This document shows, piece by piece, positions 1 to 8,954 of a stretch of 64,000 bases of DNA (positions are counted from its first letter, which is position 1; each line of letters begins with the position of its first letter). The notes under the pieces were generated by a model. That model searched no databases, was not told the DNA's origin, and saw nothing but the letters and a program-made list of their open reading frames with translations. The translations under genes were made by a program, and so were the position numbers. The stretch lies in the NCBI RefSeq assembly GCF_003977605.1, contig NZ_RYYU01000001.1:1254539-1318538 (forward strand). Reading direction: 5' to 3'. This DNA comes from Prevotella koreensis. Its GTDB lineage: Bacteria > Bacteroidota > Bacteroidia > Bacteroidales > Bacteroidaceae.

Positions 1-1259
1 CAATGGTGCCGATAGTGTGCGCCTTCGGCATCATGGGTTACATGATGAACCCTAAGAACAACGATTTCCAGCGTATGTACCTCGACGCACAGGAGAAAAT
101 GAGTGCCGAAGCTGTGGAATACGTGCGCGGAATACCCGTTGTGAAGGTCTTCCAACAGACGGTGTTCTCGTTCAAACGCTTTCACGACAGCATCATCAAC
201 TACCGCGACCTCGTCATCAGGTACACCCTTTTGTGGCGCACGCCCATGTCTGCCTACACCATAGCCATCAATGCTTTCGCCTTTCTGCTTGTGCCTACGG
301 GCATCATACTGATAGGGCACGGCGGCGAAACGGCCATCATCGTTTCCGATATGGTGCTGTATGTGCTCATCGCACCCATCATCGCAGCCAACGTAATGAA
401 AGCCATGCACCTCAGTCAGAACCTCTTTCTGGCAAACGAAGCGGTAGACCGATTGGAGAAACTCACCGCCACGCCGCCGCTTTCAGAGAGTTCCGAGCCC
501 GAGAAAGCGGCAGCCTTCGACGTCAGCCTGCGCAATGTGTCGTTCCGATACGAAGCGGCGGAGCACGATGCCATAAGCCACATCGACCTCGACATACCGC
601 AAGGCAAGACCGTTGCGCTGGTGGGAGCGTCCGGAAGCGGCAAGACAACCATCGCAAGGCTCATTCCACGCTTCTGGGACGTACGCGAAGGCAGTTTGAA
701 AATAGGCGGTGTGGACGTTCGGCACATGGATAAGGCAACGCTGATGCGCAACGTGTCGTTCGTGTTTCAGAACACCCGACTGTTCAAGACCTCCATCTTG
801 GAGAACATACGCTACGGCAATCCCGATGCGACCATCGAGCAGGTGAACCGTGCCGTAGACCTCTCGCAGAGTCGGGAAATCATCGAGCGGCTGCCACAGG
901 GGCTGAACACCGTGATAGGAGCGGAGGGAACATACCTCTCTGGCGGCGAGCAGCAGCGCATAGTGCTTGCCCGTGCCATTCTGAAAGATGCGCCCATCGT
1001 GGTGCTCGACGAGGCTACAGCCTTTGCCGACCCCGAAAACGAGCACCTTATCAGGCAGGCATTTGCCCACCTTACTTGCGGGAAAACCGTGCTCATGATA
1101 GCCCACCGACTGACCACCGTGCAGGATGCCGACAACATTGTCGTGGTGGACAAGGGCAGAATAGCCGAACAGGGCACCCACCGACAACTCATGGAGCAAG
1201 CCACATTATATTATAAGATGTGGAACGAATACCAAAAGTCGGTGGCATGGAAACTATAA
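1..1259 (+). CDS. ABC transporter permease/ATP-binding half-transporter (5' truncated by window edge)
   Basis: The protein is an inner-membrane ABC half-transporter: a C-terminal part of the six-helix membrane domain followed by a full nucleotide-binding domain. Visible motifs are Walker A GASGSGKTT (near nt 627-653), signature LSGGEQQRI, Walker B IVVLDEATA and a switch histidine in MIAHRL. The reading frame is open to the window edge and the family is about 580 residues long, so roughly 160 N-terminal residues lie upstream; the ATG at nt 3 is internal. The D-loop reads FADPENE instead of the usual SALD, a variant I associate with the YbtPQ/IrtAB branch of exporter-fold transporters. It is followed 31 nt downstream by a second half-transporter, so the two probably form a heterodimer. 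The substrate cannot be read from sequence; iron-siderophore or lipid-like cargo are both possible. Confidence 0.9.
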   Translation, partial: MVPIVCAFGIMGYMMNPKNNDFQRMYLDAQEKMSAEAVEYVRGIPVVKVFQQTVFSFKRFHDSIINYRDLVIRYTLLWRTPMSAYTIAINAFAFLLVPTGIILIGHGGETAIIVSDMVLYVLIAPIIAANVMKAMHLSQNLFLANEAVDRLEKLTATPPLSESSEPEKAAAFDVSLRNVSFRYEAAEHDAISHIDLDIPQGKTVALVGASGSGKTTIARLIPRFWDVREGSLKIGGVDVRHMDKATLMRNVSFVFQNTRLFKTSILENIRYGNPDATIEQVNRAVDLSQSREIIERLPQGLNTVIGAEGTYLSGGEQQRIVLARAILKDAPIVVLDEATAFADPENEHLIRQAFAHLTCGKTVLMIAHRLTTVQDADNIVVVDKGRIAEQGTHRQLMEQATLYYKMWNEYQKSVAWKL

Positions 1260-1290
1260 ACCTAAACCTAAACAGAAAGGATACAAGACT

Positions 1291-3015
1291 ATGATAAAAT
1301 ATCTTCAACAACGGTTCGCCCTCACCGAAAAAGGAGCGAAAGACTTGCGGAAAGGCATCGCCTTCTCTACATTGATGAACCTCGCATTGATGCTGCCGCC
1401 CACCTATTTGTTCTTCTTCCTCATGGAGTACATCGACGCCAAGCCCTCCACCGAGCCGCACACGCTGTGGTTCTATGTGCTTGTGGCTTTGCTCTTGGCG
1501 GTGCTTATGTTCTTCATAGCCCTCCGACAGTACGACAGCACCTACACCACCGTCTACAACGAGAGTGCGCAACGCCGCATCGGAGTGGCAGAAAAACTGC
1601 GTCGACTGCCCCTCGCTTTCTTCGGCGAGCGCAACCTTTCCGACCTCACCTCTACCGTGATGGAAGACTGCACGATGCTCGAGCAAACCTTCTCGCACGC
1701 TGTTCCCCAACTGTTTGCGTCGGCTCTGAGCGTCGTCATCATCGCCGTGGGTATGTTCTCCTACAACTGGCACTTGGCTTTAGCTCTCTTTTGGGTCGTT
1801 CCGCTCGCCGTAACCGTACTGCTGCTGTCGCGCCGTCAGCTCCACAAAGCCTTCGTTCAGCACTATAAAGTGAAGCGTGGCGTAACCGAACAGATACAGG
1901 AAGGACTGGAATGTATGCAGGAAATAAGGTCGTACAGTGGCGAACAGGCATACTGCCGCAGCTTCGACAAGCGGCTGAAGGGCTACGAACGCGAACTTGT
2001 GCGCGGCGAACTCGTGGCAGGTGCCTTCCTCAACCTCGCCGGAATGTTGCTCAAACTCGGCATGCCCACCGTTATATTGGTGGGAGCGTGGCTGTTGCAG
2101 CAGGGCGAAGTGTCGGTATTCACCTACTTGGCTTACCTCTTGGCATCAGCAATGGTCTACAATCCCATTATCGAAGTGTGCAACTACATTGCACTGCTCT
2201 CTTTCCTCGACGTGCGCATCAACCGCATGAAGGAAATAGAAAGCATGCCTACGCAGGAGGGACGTGCAGACGTACAAATCGAAAACCATGACATCGAGTT
2301 CCGCAACGTAAGTTTTGCATACGAAACCGAGAAGCAAGTGCTGCACAATGTATCGTTCACCGCACGTCAAGGCACCGTTACCGCACTCGTAGGACCGTCG
2401 GGTGGAGGCAAAAGCACTACTGCCAAACTTGCCGCACGCTTTTGGGACATCGATGACGGACAAATTCTTGTGGGAGGGAACGACATCTCGAAGATTGATC
2501 CCGAAACGCTGCTGAAACACTATTCCATCGTCTTTCAGGACGTATTGCTGTTCAATGCCTCCATAGCCGATAATATACGCATCGGCAAACGCGACGCCAC
2601 AGACGAGGAAGTGCGCCACGTTGCCCGAATGGCGCAGTGCGACAACTTCATCAGCCGAATGCCGCAAGGCTACGATACCGTCATAGGCGAAAACGGCGAA
2701 ACCCTTTCGGGTGGCGAACGGCAGCGCATCTCTATTGCCCGCGCCCTGCTGAAGAATGCCCCAATCATACTTCTCGACGAAGCCACCGCAAGCCTTGATG
2801 CCGAGAACGAGACGAAAATACAAGCGGGCATCTCCGAACTGGTGCGCAACAAGACTGTCATCATCATCGCACACCGTATGCGCACCGTTCGCAATGCCGA
2901 CCACATAGTGGTGCTTAGTGGCGGCACGGTCAGCGAACAGGGCACGCCCGACGAACTGTTGGCTCGTAACGGCGAGTTCGCCCGCATGGTTCGTCTGCAA
3001 CAGAAAAAACAGTAA
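1291..3015 (+). CDS. ABC transporter permease/ATP-binding half-transporter, second subunit
   Basis: Complete 574-residue half-transporter with an N-terminal transmembrane domain (helices from about residue 20 to 300) and a C-terminal ATPase: Walker A GPSGGGKST, signature LSGGERQRI, Walker B IILLDEATASLD and H-loop IAHRM. It starts 31 nt after the stop of the previous half-transporter and in the same direction, which supports a two-gene unit making one heterodimer. Its D-loop is canonical (ASLD) while the partner's is not. That asymmetry is common in heterodimers with one consensus and one modified ATP site; this is inference. Family knowledge points to the YbtPQ/IrtAB group rather than CydDC, but this is not certain. 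Confidence 0.9.
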   Translation: MIKYLQQRFALTEKGAKDLRKGIAFSTLMNLALMLPPTYLFFFLMEYIDAKPSTEPHTLWFYVLVALLLAVLMFFIALRQYDSTYTTVYNESAQRRIGVAEKLRRLPLAFFGERNLSDLTSTVMEDCTMLEQTFSHAVPQLFASALSVVIIAVGMFSYNWHLALALFWVVPLAVTVLLLSRRQLHKAFVQHYKVKRGVTEQIQEGLECMQEIRSYSGEQAYCRSFDKRLKGYERELVRGELVAGAFLNLAGMLLKLGMPTVILVGAWLLQQGEVSVFTYLAYLLASAMVYNPIIEVCNYIALLSFLDVRINRMKEIESMPTQEGRADVQIENHDIEFRNVSFAYETEKQVLHNVSFTARQGTVTALVGPSGGGKSTTAKLAARFWDIDDGQILVGGNDISKIDPETLLKHYSIVFQDVLLFNASIADNIRIGKRDATDEEVRHVARMAQCDNFISRMPQGYDTVIGENGETLSGGERQRISIARALLKNAPIILLDEATASLDAENETKIQAGISELVRNKTVIIIAHRMRTVRNADHIVVLSGGTVSEQGTPDELLARNGEFARMVRLQQKKQ

Positions 3016-3105
3016 TGAAGAAACATCTACAACAATCGCTCACGAAGGATTATGGAAAACAGCAACAGTATATGGCTTACGACGTGTATGGTGACCGTGC
3101 GGCTT

Positions 3106-3163
3106 GGACACGTTTGTCCAATGAGTTGGACTGGCGTGTCCAATGGGTTGGACAAACGTGTTC
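3106..3163. repeat. nested palindrome in intergenic DNA
   Basis: A 58-bp near-perfect palindrome. The outer arms GGACACGTTTGTCCAA and TTGGACAAACGTGTTC pair, and the inner arms TTGGAC and GTCCAA pair again. It lies in the 217-nt gap between the ABC pair and the MMPL permease. It could act as a transcript-stabilising or terminating hairpin, or be a REP-like element. No following T-run is seen, so a terminator call is weak. Confidence 0.6.
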
Positions 3164-3232
3164 AATGCCATGAGTCTTAAAGGTTCCCGGTAACAGATCA
3201 GAGATAATAATAACAATAAAGATAAAACAACA

Positions 3233-5611
3233 ATGAAAATCGTAAAAATCAACAGTAAGTTCAAGCAGTTGGCAGACCGGATACTCTGCCACCGTCTTGT
3301 GGTCGGCGTGTTGTTCGCAGTCATCGTCGCCTTCTCGTTTGTGGGGGCGAAGCGCATCGTGATGAAAACCTCGTTCGACGACTATTTCGTGGGCGACGAC
3401 CCGATGCTGCTCAAGACCAATGAATTCAAGTCTATCTTCGGCAACGACTACTATGTGGCGGTGCTGGTGAAGAACAAGGACATCTTCTCCCAACGCAGCC
3501 TGACGCTCATTCGCGAACTGAGCAACGAACTGAAAGACAGTCTGTCGTATGCCGACAAGGTGACGTCGCTCACCGACATTGAGTTTGCCGCAGGCACGGA
3601 GGAGGGTATGACCATCGAACAGATCGTTCCCGACGAAATACCCTCTGATGCCGCTTCGCTGAATGTAATCCGGCAGAAAGCATACAGCAAACCGTATTTG
3701 GCAAAGAAGATGGTGTCGCACGACGGTACGATGACGTGGATTATGGTGAAACTGCGCCCGTTCCCCGAAGAGAGCGTGTGGAAAAAGACGAGCGACATTG
3801 CGCCCGACATGATTACGGGCAAAGAAGCGGGACACATCATCGGGAAGGCGAAATATGCCGAACTGTCGCCCAATGCCGCGGGAATGCCCTATCTGGGCTA
3901 CGAGAAATTCGTTTATCTCAAAAGCGAACTGGGGCGGCTGTTCCTCTTTGCCTTCATCATCTCCATCGTTGTGATGATTATCGTAACCCGTTCGCTGCGT
4001 GGCGTGGTTGCACCACTGCTCACATCCGTGTTCGGACTGCTCATCAGTTTCGGCATCATCGGCTGGACGGGCATCTACATCGACATGACCACGACAATGA
4101 TTGCCGTGATATTGACTTTTGCCTGCTCCATCGCCTACAACATTCACCTGTACAATTTCTTCAAGACGCAGTTCGTAGAAACAGGCAAGCGCAGGGAATC
4201 AATCAAGGAAGCCGTAGGCGAAACCGGTTGGGGAGTGTTACTGTCGGGGCTTACCACCGTGGCTGCCATGATGACGTTTCTGTCAATGAAGATAGTACCG
4301 ATGCGAGCCATCGGCATCAACACCTCGCTCTGTCTGCTTGCCGTGCTGCTCACCTGCCTGCTGCTCACCCCCATTCTGTTGTCGTTCGGCAAGGATCGCA
4401 AGCCTGCCACCGATATGTCGAAGAGTTTTGAAGGATATATCGGAAAACGATTCGAACTGTTCGGCAGTTTTGTGATGCGCAACCATCGTTCCATTGTCGC
4501 GTCGTCGGTTGTGCTGACCATCTTCTGCGGTATCGGACTCTTCTTCATCGAACCGGCGTTCGACATCGAAAAGACGATGGGACGGAAGATTCCCTACGTC
4601 AAGAAATTCCTCGACCTCTGCGAAACCGACCTCGGTTCGATATATTCCTACGACCTTATGATTACCTTGCCGCACGACAACGATGCCAAGAAGCCGGAGA
4701 ATTTGCAGAAACTCGACCGACTGGCGGAGATTGCTGGCGGCTACAGACTGACGAAACGCCACAATTCCATCACCGACATCGTGAAGGATATGAACTGCAC
4801 GCTCAACGGCAACAAGCAGCAGTTCTACCGTATTCCCGACAATGCTGATATGGTGGCGCAGTTGCTGTTGCTCTATGAGAATGCGGGCGGTACGGAGTCG
4901 GAATACTGGATGGACTACGACTACAAGCGGCTGCGGTTGCAGTTGGAGATGAAAGACTACAACTCCAACGAGGCGGAAAAGGAAATGAATGACTTGGAGG
5001 CGGAGGCACGCAAACTCTTTCCCGGCGCACACGTCTCGGTGGTAGGCAGCATACCACAGTTCACCGTGATGCAGCAGTATGTGGAGCGCGGGCAGATGTG
5101 GTCGATGCTGTTGTCGGTATTGGTAATAGGCGTTATACTCGTGCTTGTCTTCGGCAACTGGAAAGTGGGGCTTGTAGGTATGATACCGAACATTGCCCCT
5201 GCCATCATAGTGGGCGGTATGATGGGGTGGCTGGGCTATCCGCTCGATATGATGACTGCTTCGCTCATTCCGATGGTCTTGGGTATTGCCGTCGATGATA
5301 CCATTCACTTCATCAACCACAGCCATGTGGCATACGACAGATGCGGCAATTATGCAGAAGCCATCAACCGAACCTTCCGCACCGAAGGGCTCGCCATCGT
5401 CATGTCCACAGTCGTCATATCGGCTACGTTTACAGGCTTCGTCTTCTCAGATGGCACACAGATGCGCAATTGGGGCATTCTGGCTGTTGCCGGTATGATG
5501 TCGGCGCTGCTGGCAGACCTCTTCCTCACGCCCATTCTTTTCAAGTATCTCCGTGTGTTCGGCAACGACAAACGGACTTCCTCTGGAACGGCAAACGAAC
5601 TTCCTCAGTAA
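3233..5611 (+). CDS. MMPL/RND-superfamily permease (COG1033-like)
   Basis: A 792-residue inner-membrane permease with the two-fold RND layout: one N-terminal helix (about residues 18-38), a large periplasmic domain, a helix bundle (about 230-400), a second single helix near 415-435, a second periplasmic domain and a final helix bundle. The GIAVDDTIHFIN segment in the second bundle is the polar helix motif typical of MMPL proteins that couple transport to the proton gradient. It is shorter than drug-efflux AcrB-type pumps (about 1050 residues), which fits the COG1033 group. The LolA-like protein 30 nt downstream and the outer-membrane protein after it suggest a lipid or lipoprotein export chain across the envelope. 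That role is inference from gene order and family. Confidence 0.88.
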   Translation: MKIVKINSKFKQLADRILCHRLVVGVLFAVIVAFSFVGAKRIVMKTSFDDYFVGDDPMLLKTNEFKSIFGNDYYVAVLVKNKDIFSQRSLTLIRELSNELKDSLSYADKVTSLTDIEFAAGTEEGMTIEQIVPDEIPSDAASLNVIRQKAYSKPYLAKKMVSHDGTMTWIMVKLRPFPEESVWKKTSDIAPDMITGKEAGHIIGKAKYAELSPNAAGMPYLGYEKFVYLKSELGRLFLFAFIISIVVMIIVTRSLRGVVAPLLTSVFGLLISFGIIGWTGIYIDMTTTMIAVILTFACSIAYNIHLYNFFKTQFVETGKRRESIKEAVGETGWGVLLSGLTTVAAMMTFLSMKIVPMRAIGINTSLCLLAVLLTCLLLTPILLSFGKDRKPATDMSKSFEGYIGKRFELFGSFVMRNHRSIVASSVVLTIFCGIGLFFIEPAFDIEKTMGRKIPYVKKFLDLCETDLGSIYSYDLMITLPHDNDAKKPENLQKLDRLAEIAGGYRLTKRHNSITDIVKDMNCTLNGNKQQFYRIPDNADMVAQLLLLYENAGGTESEYWMDYDYKRLRLQLEMKDYNSNEAEKEMNDLEAEARKLFPGAHVSVVGSIPQFTVMQQYVERGQMWSMLLSVLVIGVILVLVFGNWKVGLVGMIPNIAPAIIVGGMMGWLGYPLDMMTASLIPMVLGIAVDDTIHFINHSHVAYDRCGNYAEAINRTFRTEGLAIVMSTVVISATFTGFVFSDGTQMRNWGILAVAGMMSALLADLFLTPILFKYLRVFGNDKRTSSGTANELPQ

Positions 5612-5641
5612 CGATAATCACTATAAAAAAAACAAAACGAT

Positions 5642-6421
5642 ATGAAAACAAAACATTTCACATTGCTGCTCATCTCCATGCTGGCGGTTTGCGGCACGCA
5701 GGCAGCAGGGCTGTCGGGCAGAGACATCATGCAGAAAGTAAGAAACCGTGCAGACGGTGACACACGTTCTGCCACCATCGAAATGACGCTCATACAGAAG
5801 AGCGGTCATAAGCGTGTGAGAAAACTCGAATCGTGGGCAATGGACATAGGCAATGATACGAAGAAAATCATGTTCTTCACCTATCCCGGCGACGTGAAGG
5901 GTACGGGATTTCTCACTTGGGACTACGACAATACCGCCAAGACGGACGATAAGTGGCTTTATCTTCCGGCAATGAAAAAGACGAGGCGCATCAGCGGAAA
6001 GTCGTCGAAAACCGATTACTTCATGGGCAGCGACTTTACCTACAACGATATGAGCACTCGTAGCGTGGACGAAGAGAAGCATACGCTTCTGCGTGAAGAA
6101 ATGTTGGGCGGCCACAAATGTTGGGTGATAGAGTCGGTGCCTAATGACAAGGATGAAATTTATGCACGTCGGGTTACATGGATTCGGCAGGACTGCCTGA
6201 TGGCGGTAAAGGCGGAATACTACGACAAGCTGAACAAACTGCACCGTAGGCTCACTATTTCCGACATAGAGAAAGTGCAGGGCTTCTGGACGATGCACTT
6301 TATGCAGATGGAGAATGTACAGACGGGACACAAGACCATTATCCGTATGTACAATCAGAAATTCAACGTAAAGGTATCGCCTAATTTTTTCACCGTTTCC
6401 CAATTGGAGAAAGGACTCTGA
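5642..6421 (+). CDS. LolA-like outer membrane lipoprotein-sorting family protein
   Basis: A 259-residue periplasmic protein with a signal peptide (MKTKHFTLLLISMLAVCG followed by an AA cleavage region). The body is rich in alternating beta strands and carries family features such as YPGDVKGTGFLTWDYD, KWLYLPAMKKTRRIS and GSDFTYNDM, characteristic of the LolA_like group found next to MMPL permeases. This group is thought to ferry a hydrophobic ligand in a half-barrel fold; it is distinct from classical LolA. It sits 30 nt after the permease and 1 nt before the next gene, so the three genes are almost certainly co-transcribed and act together. Confidence 0.85.
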   Translation: MKTKHFTLLLISMLAVCGTQAAGLSGRDIMQKVRNRADGDTRSATIEMTLIQKSGHKRVRKLESWAMDIGNDTKKIMFFTYPGDVKGTGFLTWDYDNTAKTDDKWLYLPAMKKTRRISGKSSKTDYFMGSDFTYNDMSTRSVDEEKHTLLREEMLGGHKCWVIESVPNDKDEIYARRVTWIRQDCLMAVKAEYYDKLNKLHRRLTISDIEKVQGFWTMHFMQMENVQTGHKTIIRMYNQKFNVKVSPNFFTVSQLEKGL

Positions 6422-6422
6422 T

Positions 6423-7742
6423 ATGAAACCGATGCGATTATGTATGCTATTGCTTGTGCCGATACTCTCGGCGCAGGCAGCAGCCCAAATTGATAATACA
6501 TTACCAACCGATAGCGACACCGTCAGTTCCGAATGCACTCTGCAGAAAGTGTTAGAAGCATCGGACGATAACACCGCTTTGCAGGTGCAGGTAAAAGGTT
6601 TTCTTGATACCTACCATGCCGTCAGGACGGAAGGACGTGCGGACTGGATGGCTTCGCGGACTCGGGCGCGGGGAGAACTGAAACTCGAGAAAGGGGCGGC
6701 TTCGCTCTTCCTATCCCTGAACGCTACCTACAACGGAATATTGAAAGAACGCACGGGATTGGAATTGCGCGAGGCTTATCTATCTTATGTAAAGGGCAAC
6801 TTCGACCTGCGCGTGGGGCGGCAGATTGTCGTATGGGGCGTGGCGGATGCACTGCGCGTTACCGATTGCGTGTCGCCGTTCGACTATACCGAGTTCCTCG
6901 CACAAGACTACGACGACATTCGCATGCCCGTCAATGGGTTGCGCGCAAAATACACTACAGGTCCGGTTACCCTTGAAGCAGTATGCAATCCTGTGGTTGA
7001 CTTCTTTGTGTTGCCGACAGACGAGCGCAATCCGTGGGCGATACGCCTGCCATCTGCGCCACTACCCTACACCACCGACTTGGAAAGCGGCAAACCGGAG
7101 AAGAAAATCAGGAATATGGAGTTTGGCGGACGAGTAACCGTCAATCTCAGCGGAATAGACTTCTCCGTGAGTGCCTTGCGGACGTGGAACAAACTGCCAG
7201 TCCTTTGTCCTGCCCTTTCGGACGATGGAAGGACGCTTCACATCAACGGACAGTACCGCCGTATGACGATGTTGGGTGCCGATTGTTCATTGCCCATCGG
7301 TCAGTTTGTCCTCCGTGCCGAAGTTGCCGAGTACATAGGCGAGGCACAAGGAAGTGGTTTGGGGCAGAATGCCGTGCGACGCAACACCCTCAACGCCCTT
7401 GCAGGAGTAGACTGGTATCCGGGTAACGACTGGAACATCAGCGTGCAGTATTGCCATAAATACACATCGGGCAATCTCGCAGTGCTCTCCGTCTATCGCA
7501 ATGCCGGACTTGCCACAGCAAGGCTCTCGAAAGAACTGCTGCACAACACACTGAAACTCTCCACCTTTGCCTACATCGATGTGGCAAACGGCGGTATTTT
7601 CAACCGACTTTCCGCTTCCTATTCTCTCAACGACGATATAGAACTCACCGCCGGCTACGACTATTTCCATGCCGACAAAGGAAAGTTTGCCATGTATGGT
7701 AAGAACTCAGAAGCGTGGTTAAAAGTAAAGTATAGTTTCTGA
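6423..7742 (+). CDS. DUF1302-like outer-membrane beta-barrel protein
   Basis: A 439-residue exported protein with signal peptide (MKPMRLCMLLLVPILSAQA) and many amphipathic beta strands, ending in the aromatic residue F as outer-membrane barrels do (VKYSF). The segment VGRQIVVWGVADALRVTD followed by SPFDYTE matches the conserved DUF1302 hallmark as I remember it. It starts 1 nt after the LolA-like gene. In this context it is plausibly the outer-membrane end of the MMPL/LolA-like chain. The substrate is unknown. Confidence 0.75.
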   Translation: MKPMRLCMLLLVPILSAQAAAQIDNTLPTDSDTVSSECTLQKVLEASDDNTALQVQVKGFLDTYHAVRTEGRADWMASRTRARGELKLEKGAASLFLSLNATYNGILKERTGLELREAYLSYVKGNFDLRVGRQIVVWGVADALRVTDCVSPFDYTEFLAQDYDDIRMPVNGLRAKYTTGPVTLEAVCNPVVDFFVLPTDERNPWAIRLPSAPLPYTTDLESGKPEKKIRNMEFGGRVTVNLSGIDFSVSALRTWNKLPVLCPALSDDGRTLHINGQYRRMTMLGADCSLPIGQFVLRAEVAEYIGEAQGSGLGQNAVRRNTLNALAGVDWYPGNDWNISVQYCHKYTSGNLAVLSVYRNAGLATARLSKELLHNTLKLSTFAYIDVANGGIFNRLSASYSLNDDIELTAGYDYFHADKGKFAMYGKNSEAWLKVKYSF

Positions 7743-8008
7743 CTCCATTAACAATGCTATCATTTTGTAATCCTTCTCCATAGGCAAAGTTCTTCCGAAA
7801 ATGTATAATCAGCAAACTTTTTGAGAAGAAGACACTTTCTCCTCCACTAATTGTGTATTATAGCAAACACGGATGTAGGAACTAAGTATGAAGAAAAAAT
7901 GTTAGTATATTCAAATATCCCATTTTGTATGTTGAAAACCTACAATTTGTCTATTTTCTTGAAACCTGATTGTTTTATACCATATCTTCGTGTCGAAATA
8001 AGACTATT

Positions 8009-8914
8009 ATGGAACAAAAAATGCTCAGAGTGTGTACTTTTATGCTATTCCTACTTTCGGCAAGAGCGAATGTGTTTGCCCAGATTCAATTAAAGTCAGA
8101 ATATATTGCTCCGTCTGTATATAAAGATGAGAATGGTAATAAAATCGGTGGTGAAGGAAACTTGCAAGCCTTTGAAGGCTCAGCGAGACTTCCTTTATAT
8201 GTAAGAAAGAATGAAAACGGGAGACTGACGGCTTGGATTGTTGCTTTGGGTGGTACATACGCTTCCATGAAAAATAAAGAAATGCCATCGGATTTTACAG
8301 AGAAAGAACTTATGAATGCTCAAATGGGAGTTATGCATCTGCGACCACTTAATGAGAAATGGTCTATACTTGCCATTTTAGGAGCAGGAGTGTACACCTC
8401 TAATCTGAATAAATTGTCAGGCAGTTCATTTCTCGGTCAGGGAGGTGTATTATTTATCAGACACGCAAACAAGAATTTGGACTGGGGAGCCGGTATCGCG
8501 TTGAATAATGCGCTGGGGTATCCAATGATTTTTCCGTCCTTATATCTGGATTGGAAAATAGAGGGAAAATACAAATTCAAATTATCCATGTATAATACAT
8601 TCGAGGCAGAAATCAGTACACAACTTAGCAAGAGTTTCAATTTGGGAATACATGCGGAATCCAAAGGACTTATGGCTGCAGTTGAGAAAGACTGCAGTAA
8701 GAAGTATTTCGTGATGCAGTATGGTTATATAGGTATTCAACCAGAGTTCAGAATTGGGCAATATATTTCTATCCCTATTGTCGGAGGAATTGTCGCATCA
8801 AGAGAAACTTATTTTCGTTCACGGACATTGAAGGCTTTCTTCAGCAGCAAAGACAACTACCCACATTTCGGTGTATCTCCCTATTTTTCAATAGGTATCC
8901 GATACGGATTATAA
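8009..8914 (+). CDS. predicted outer-membrane beta-barrel protein (DUF6268-like)
   Basis: A barrel-like protein of about 301 residues. I choose the ATG at 8009 because MEQKMLRVCTFMLFLLSARA forms a signal peptide; the reading frame also has an earlier ATG at 7970 that would put 13 non-hydrophobic residues in front. The rest alternates polar and hydrophobic residues in strand-length blocks and ends in IGIRYGL. The lack of lipobox and the barrel pattern suggest the outer membrane; DUF6268 is my best family guess, not a firm assignment. It is 40 nt upstream of the serine hydrolase and markedly more AT-rich than the genes before 7.7 kb, suggesting a separate acquisition with the following four genes. 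Confidence 0.65.
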   Translation: MEQKMLRVCTFMLFLLSARANVFAQIQLKSEYIAPSVYKDENGNKIGGEGNLQAFEGSARLPLYVRKNENGRLTAWIVALGGTYASMKNKEMPSDFTEKELMNAQMGVMHLRPLNEKWSILAILGAGVYTSNLNKLSGSSFLGQGGVLFIRHANKNLDWGAGIALNNALGYPMIFPSLYLDWKIEGKYKFKLSMYNTFEAEISTQLSKSFNLGIHAESKGLMAAVEKDCSKKYFVMQYGYIGIQPEFRIGQYISIPIVGGIVASRETYFRSRTLKAFFSSKDNYPHFGVSPYFSIGIRYGL

Positions 8915-8954
8915 TAAATGCTCAAGTATAACGTTTAATACATTATAAGATTAT

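Noticed and set aside
3..3015. ABC pair as CydDC
   Set aside because: No cydAB nearby and the FADPENE D-loop fits the YbtPQ/IrtAB-like branch better.
7743..8008. Small gene between the DUF1302-like and barrel genes
   Set aside because: The only frame (about 7851-8093) overlaps the barrel gene's signal peptide in another frame and has no support.
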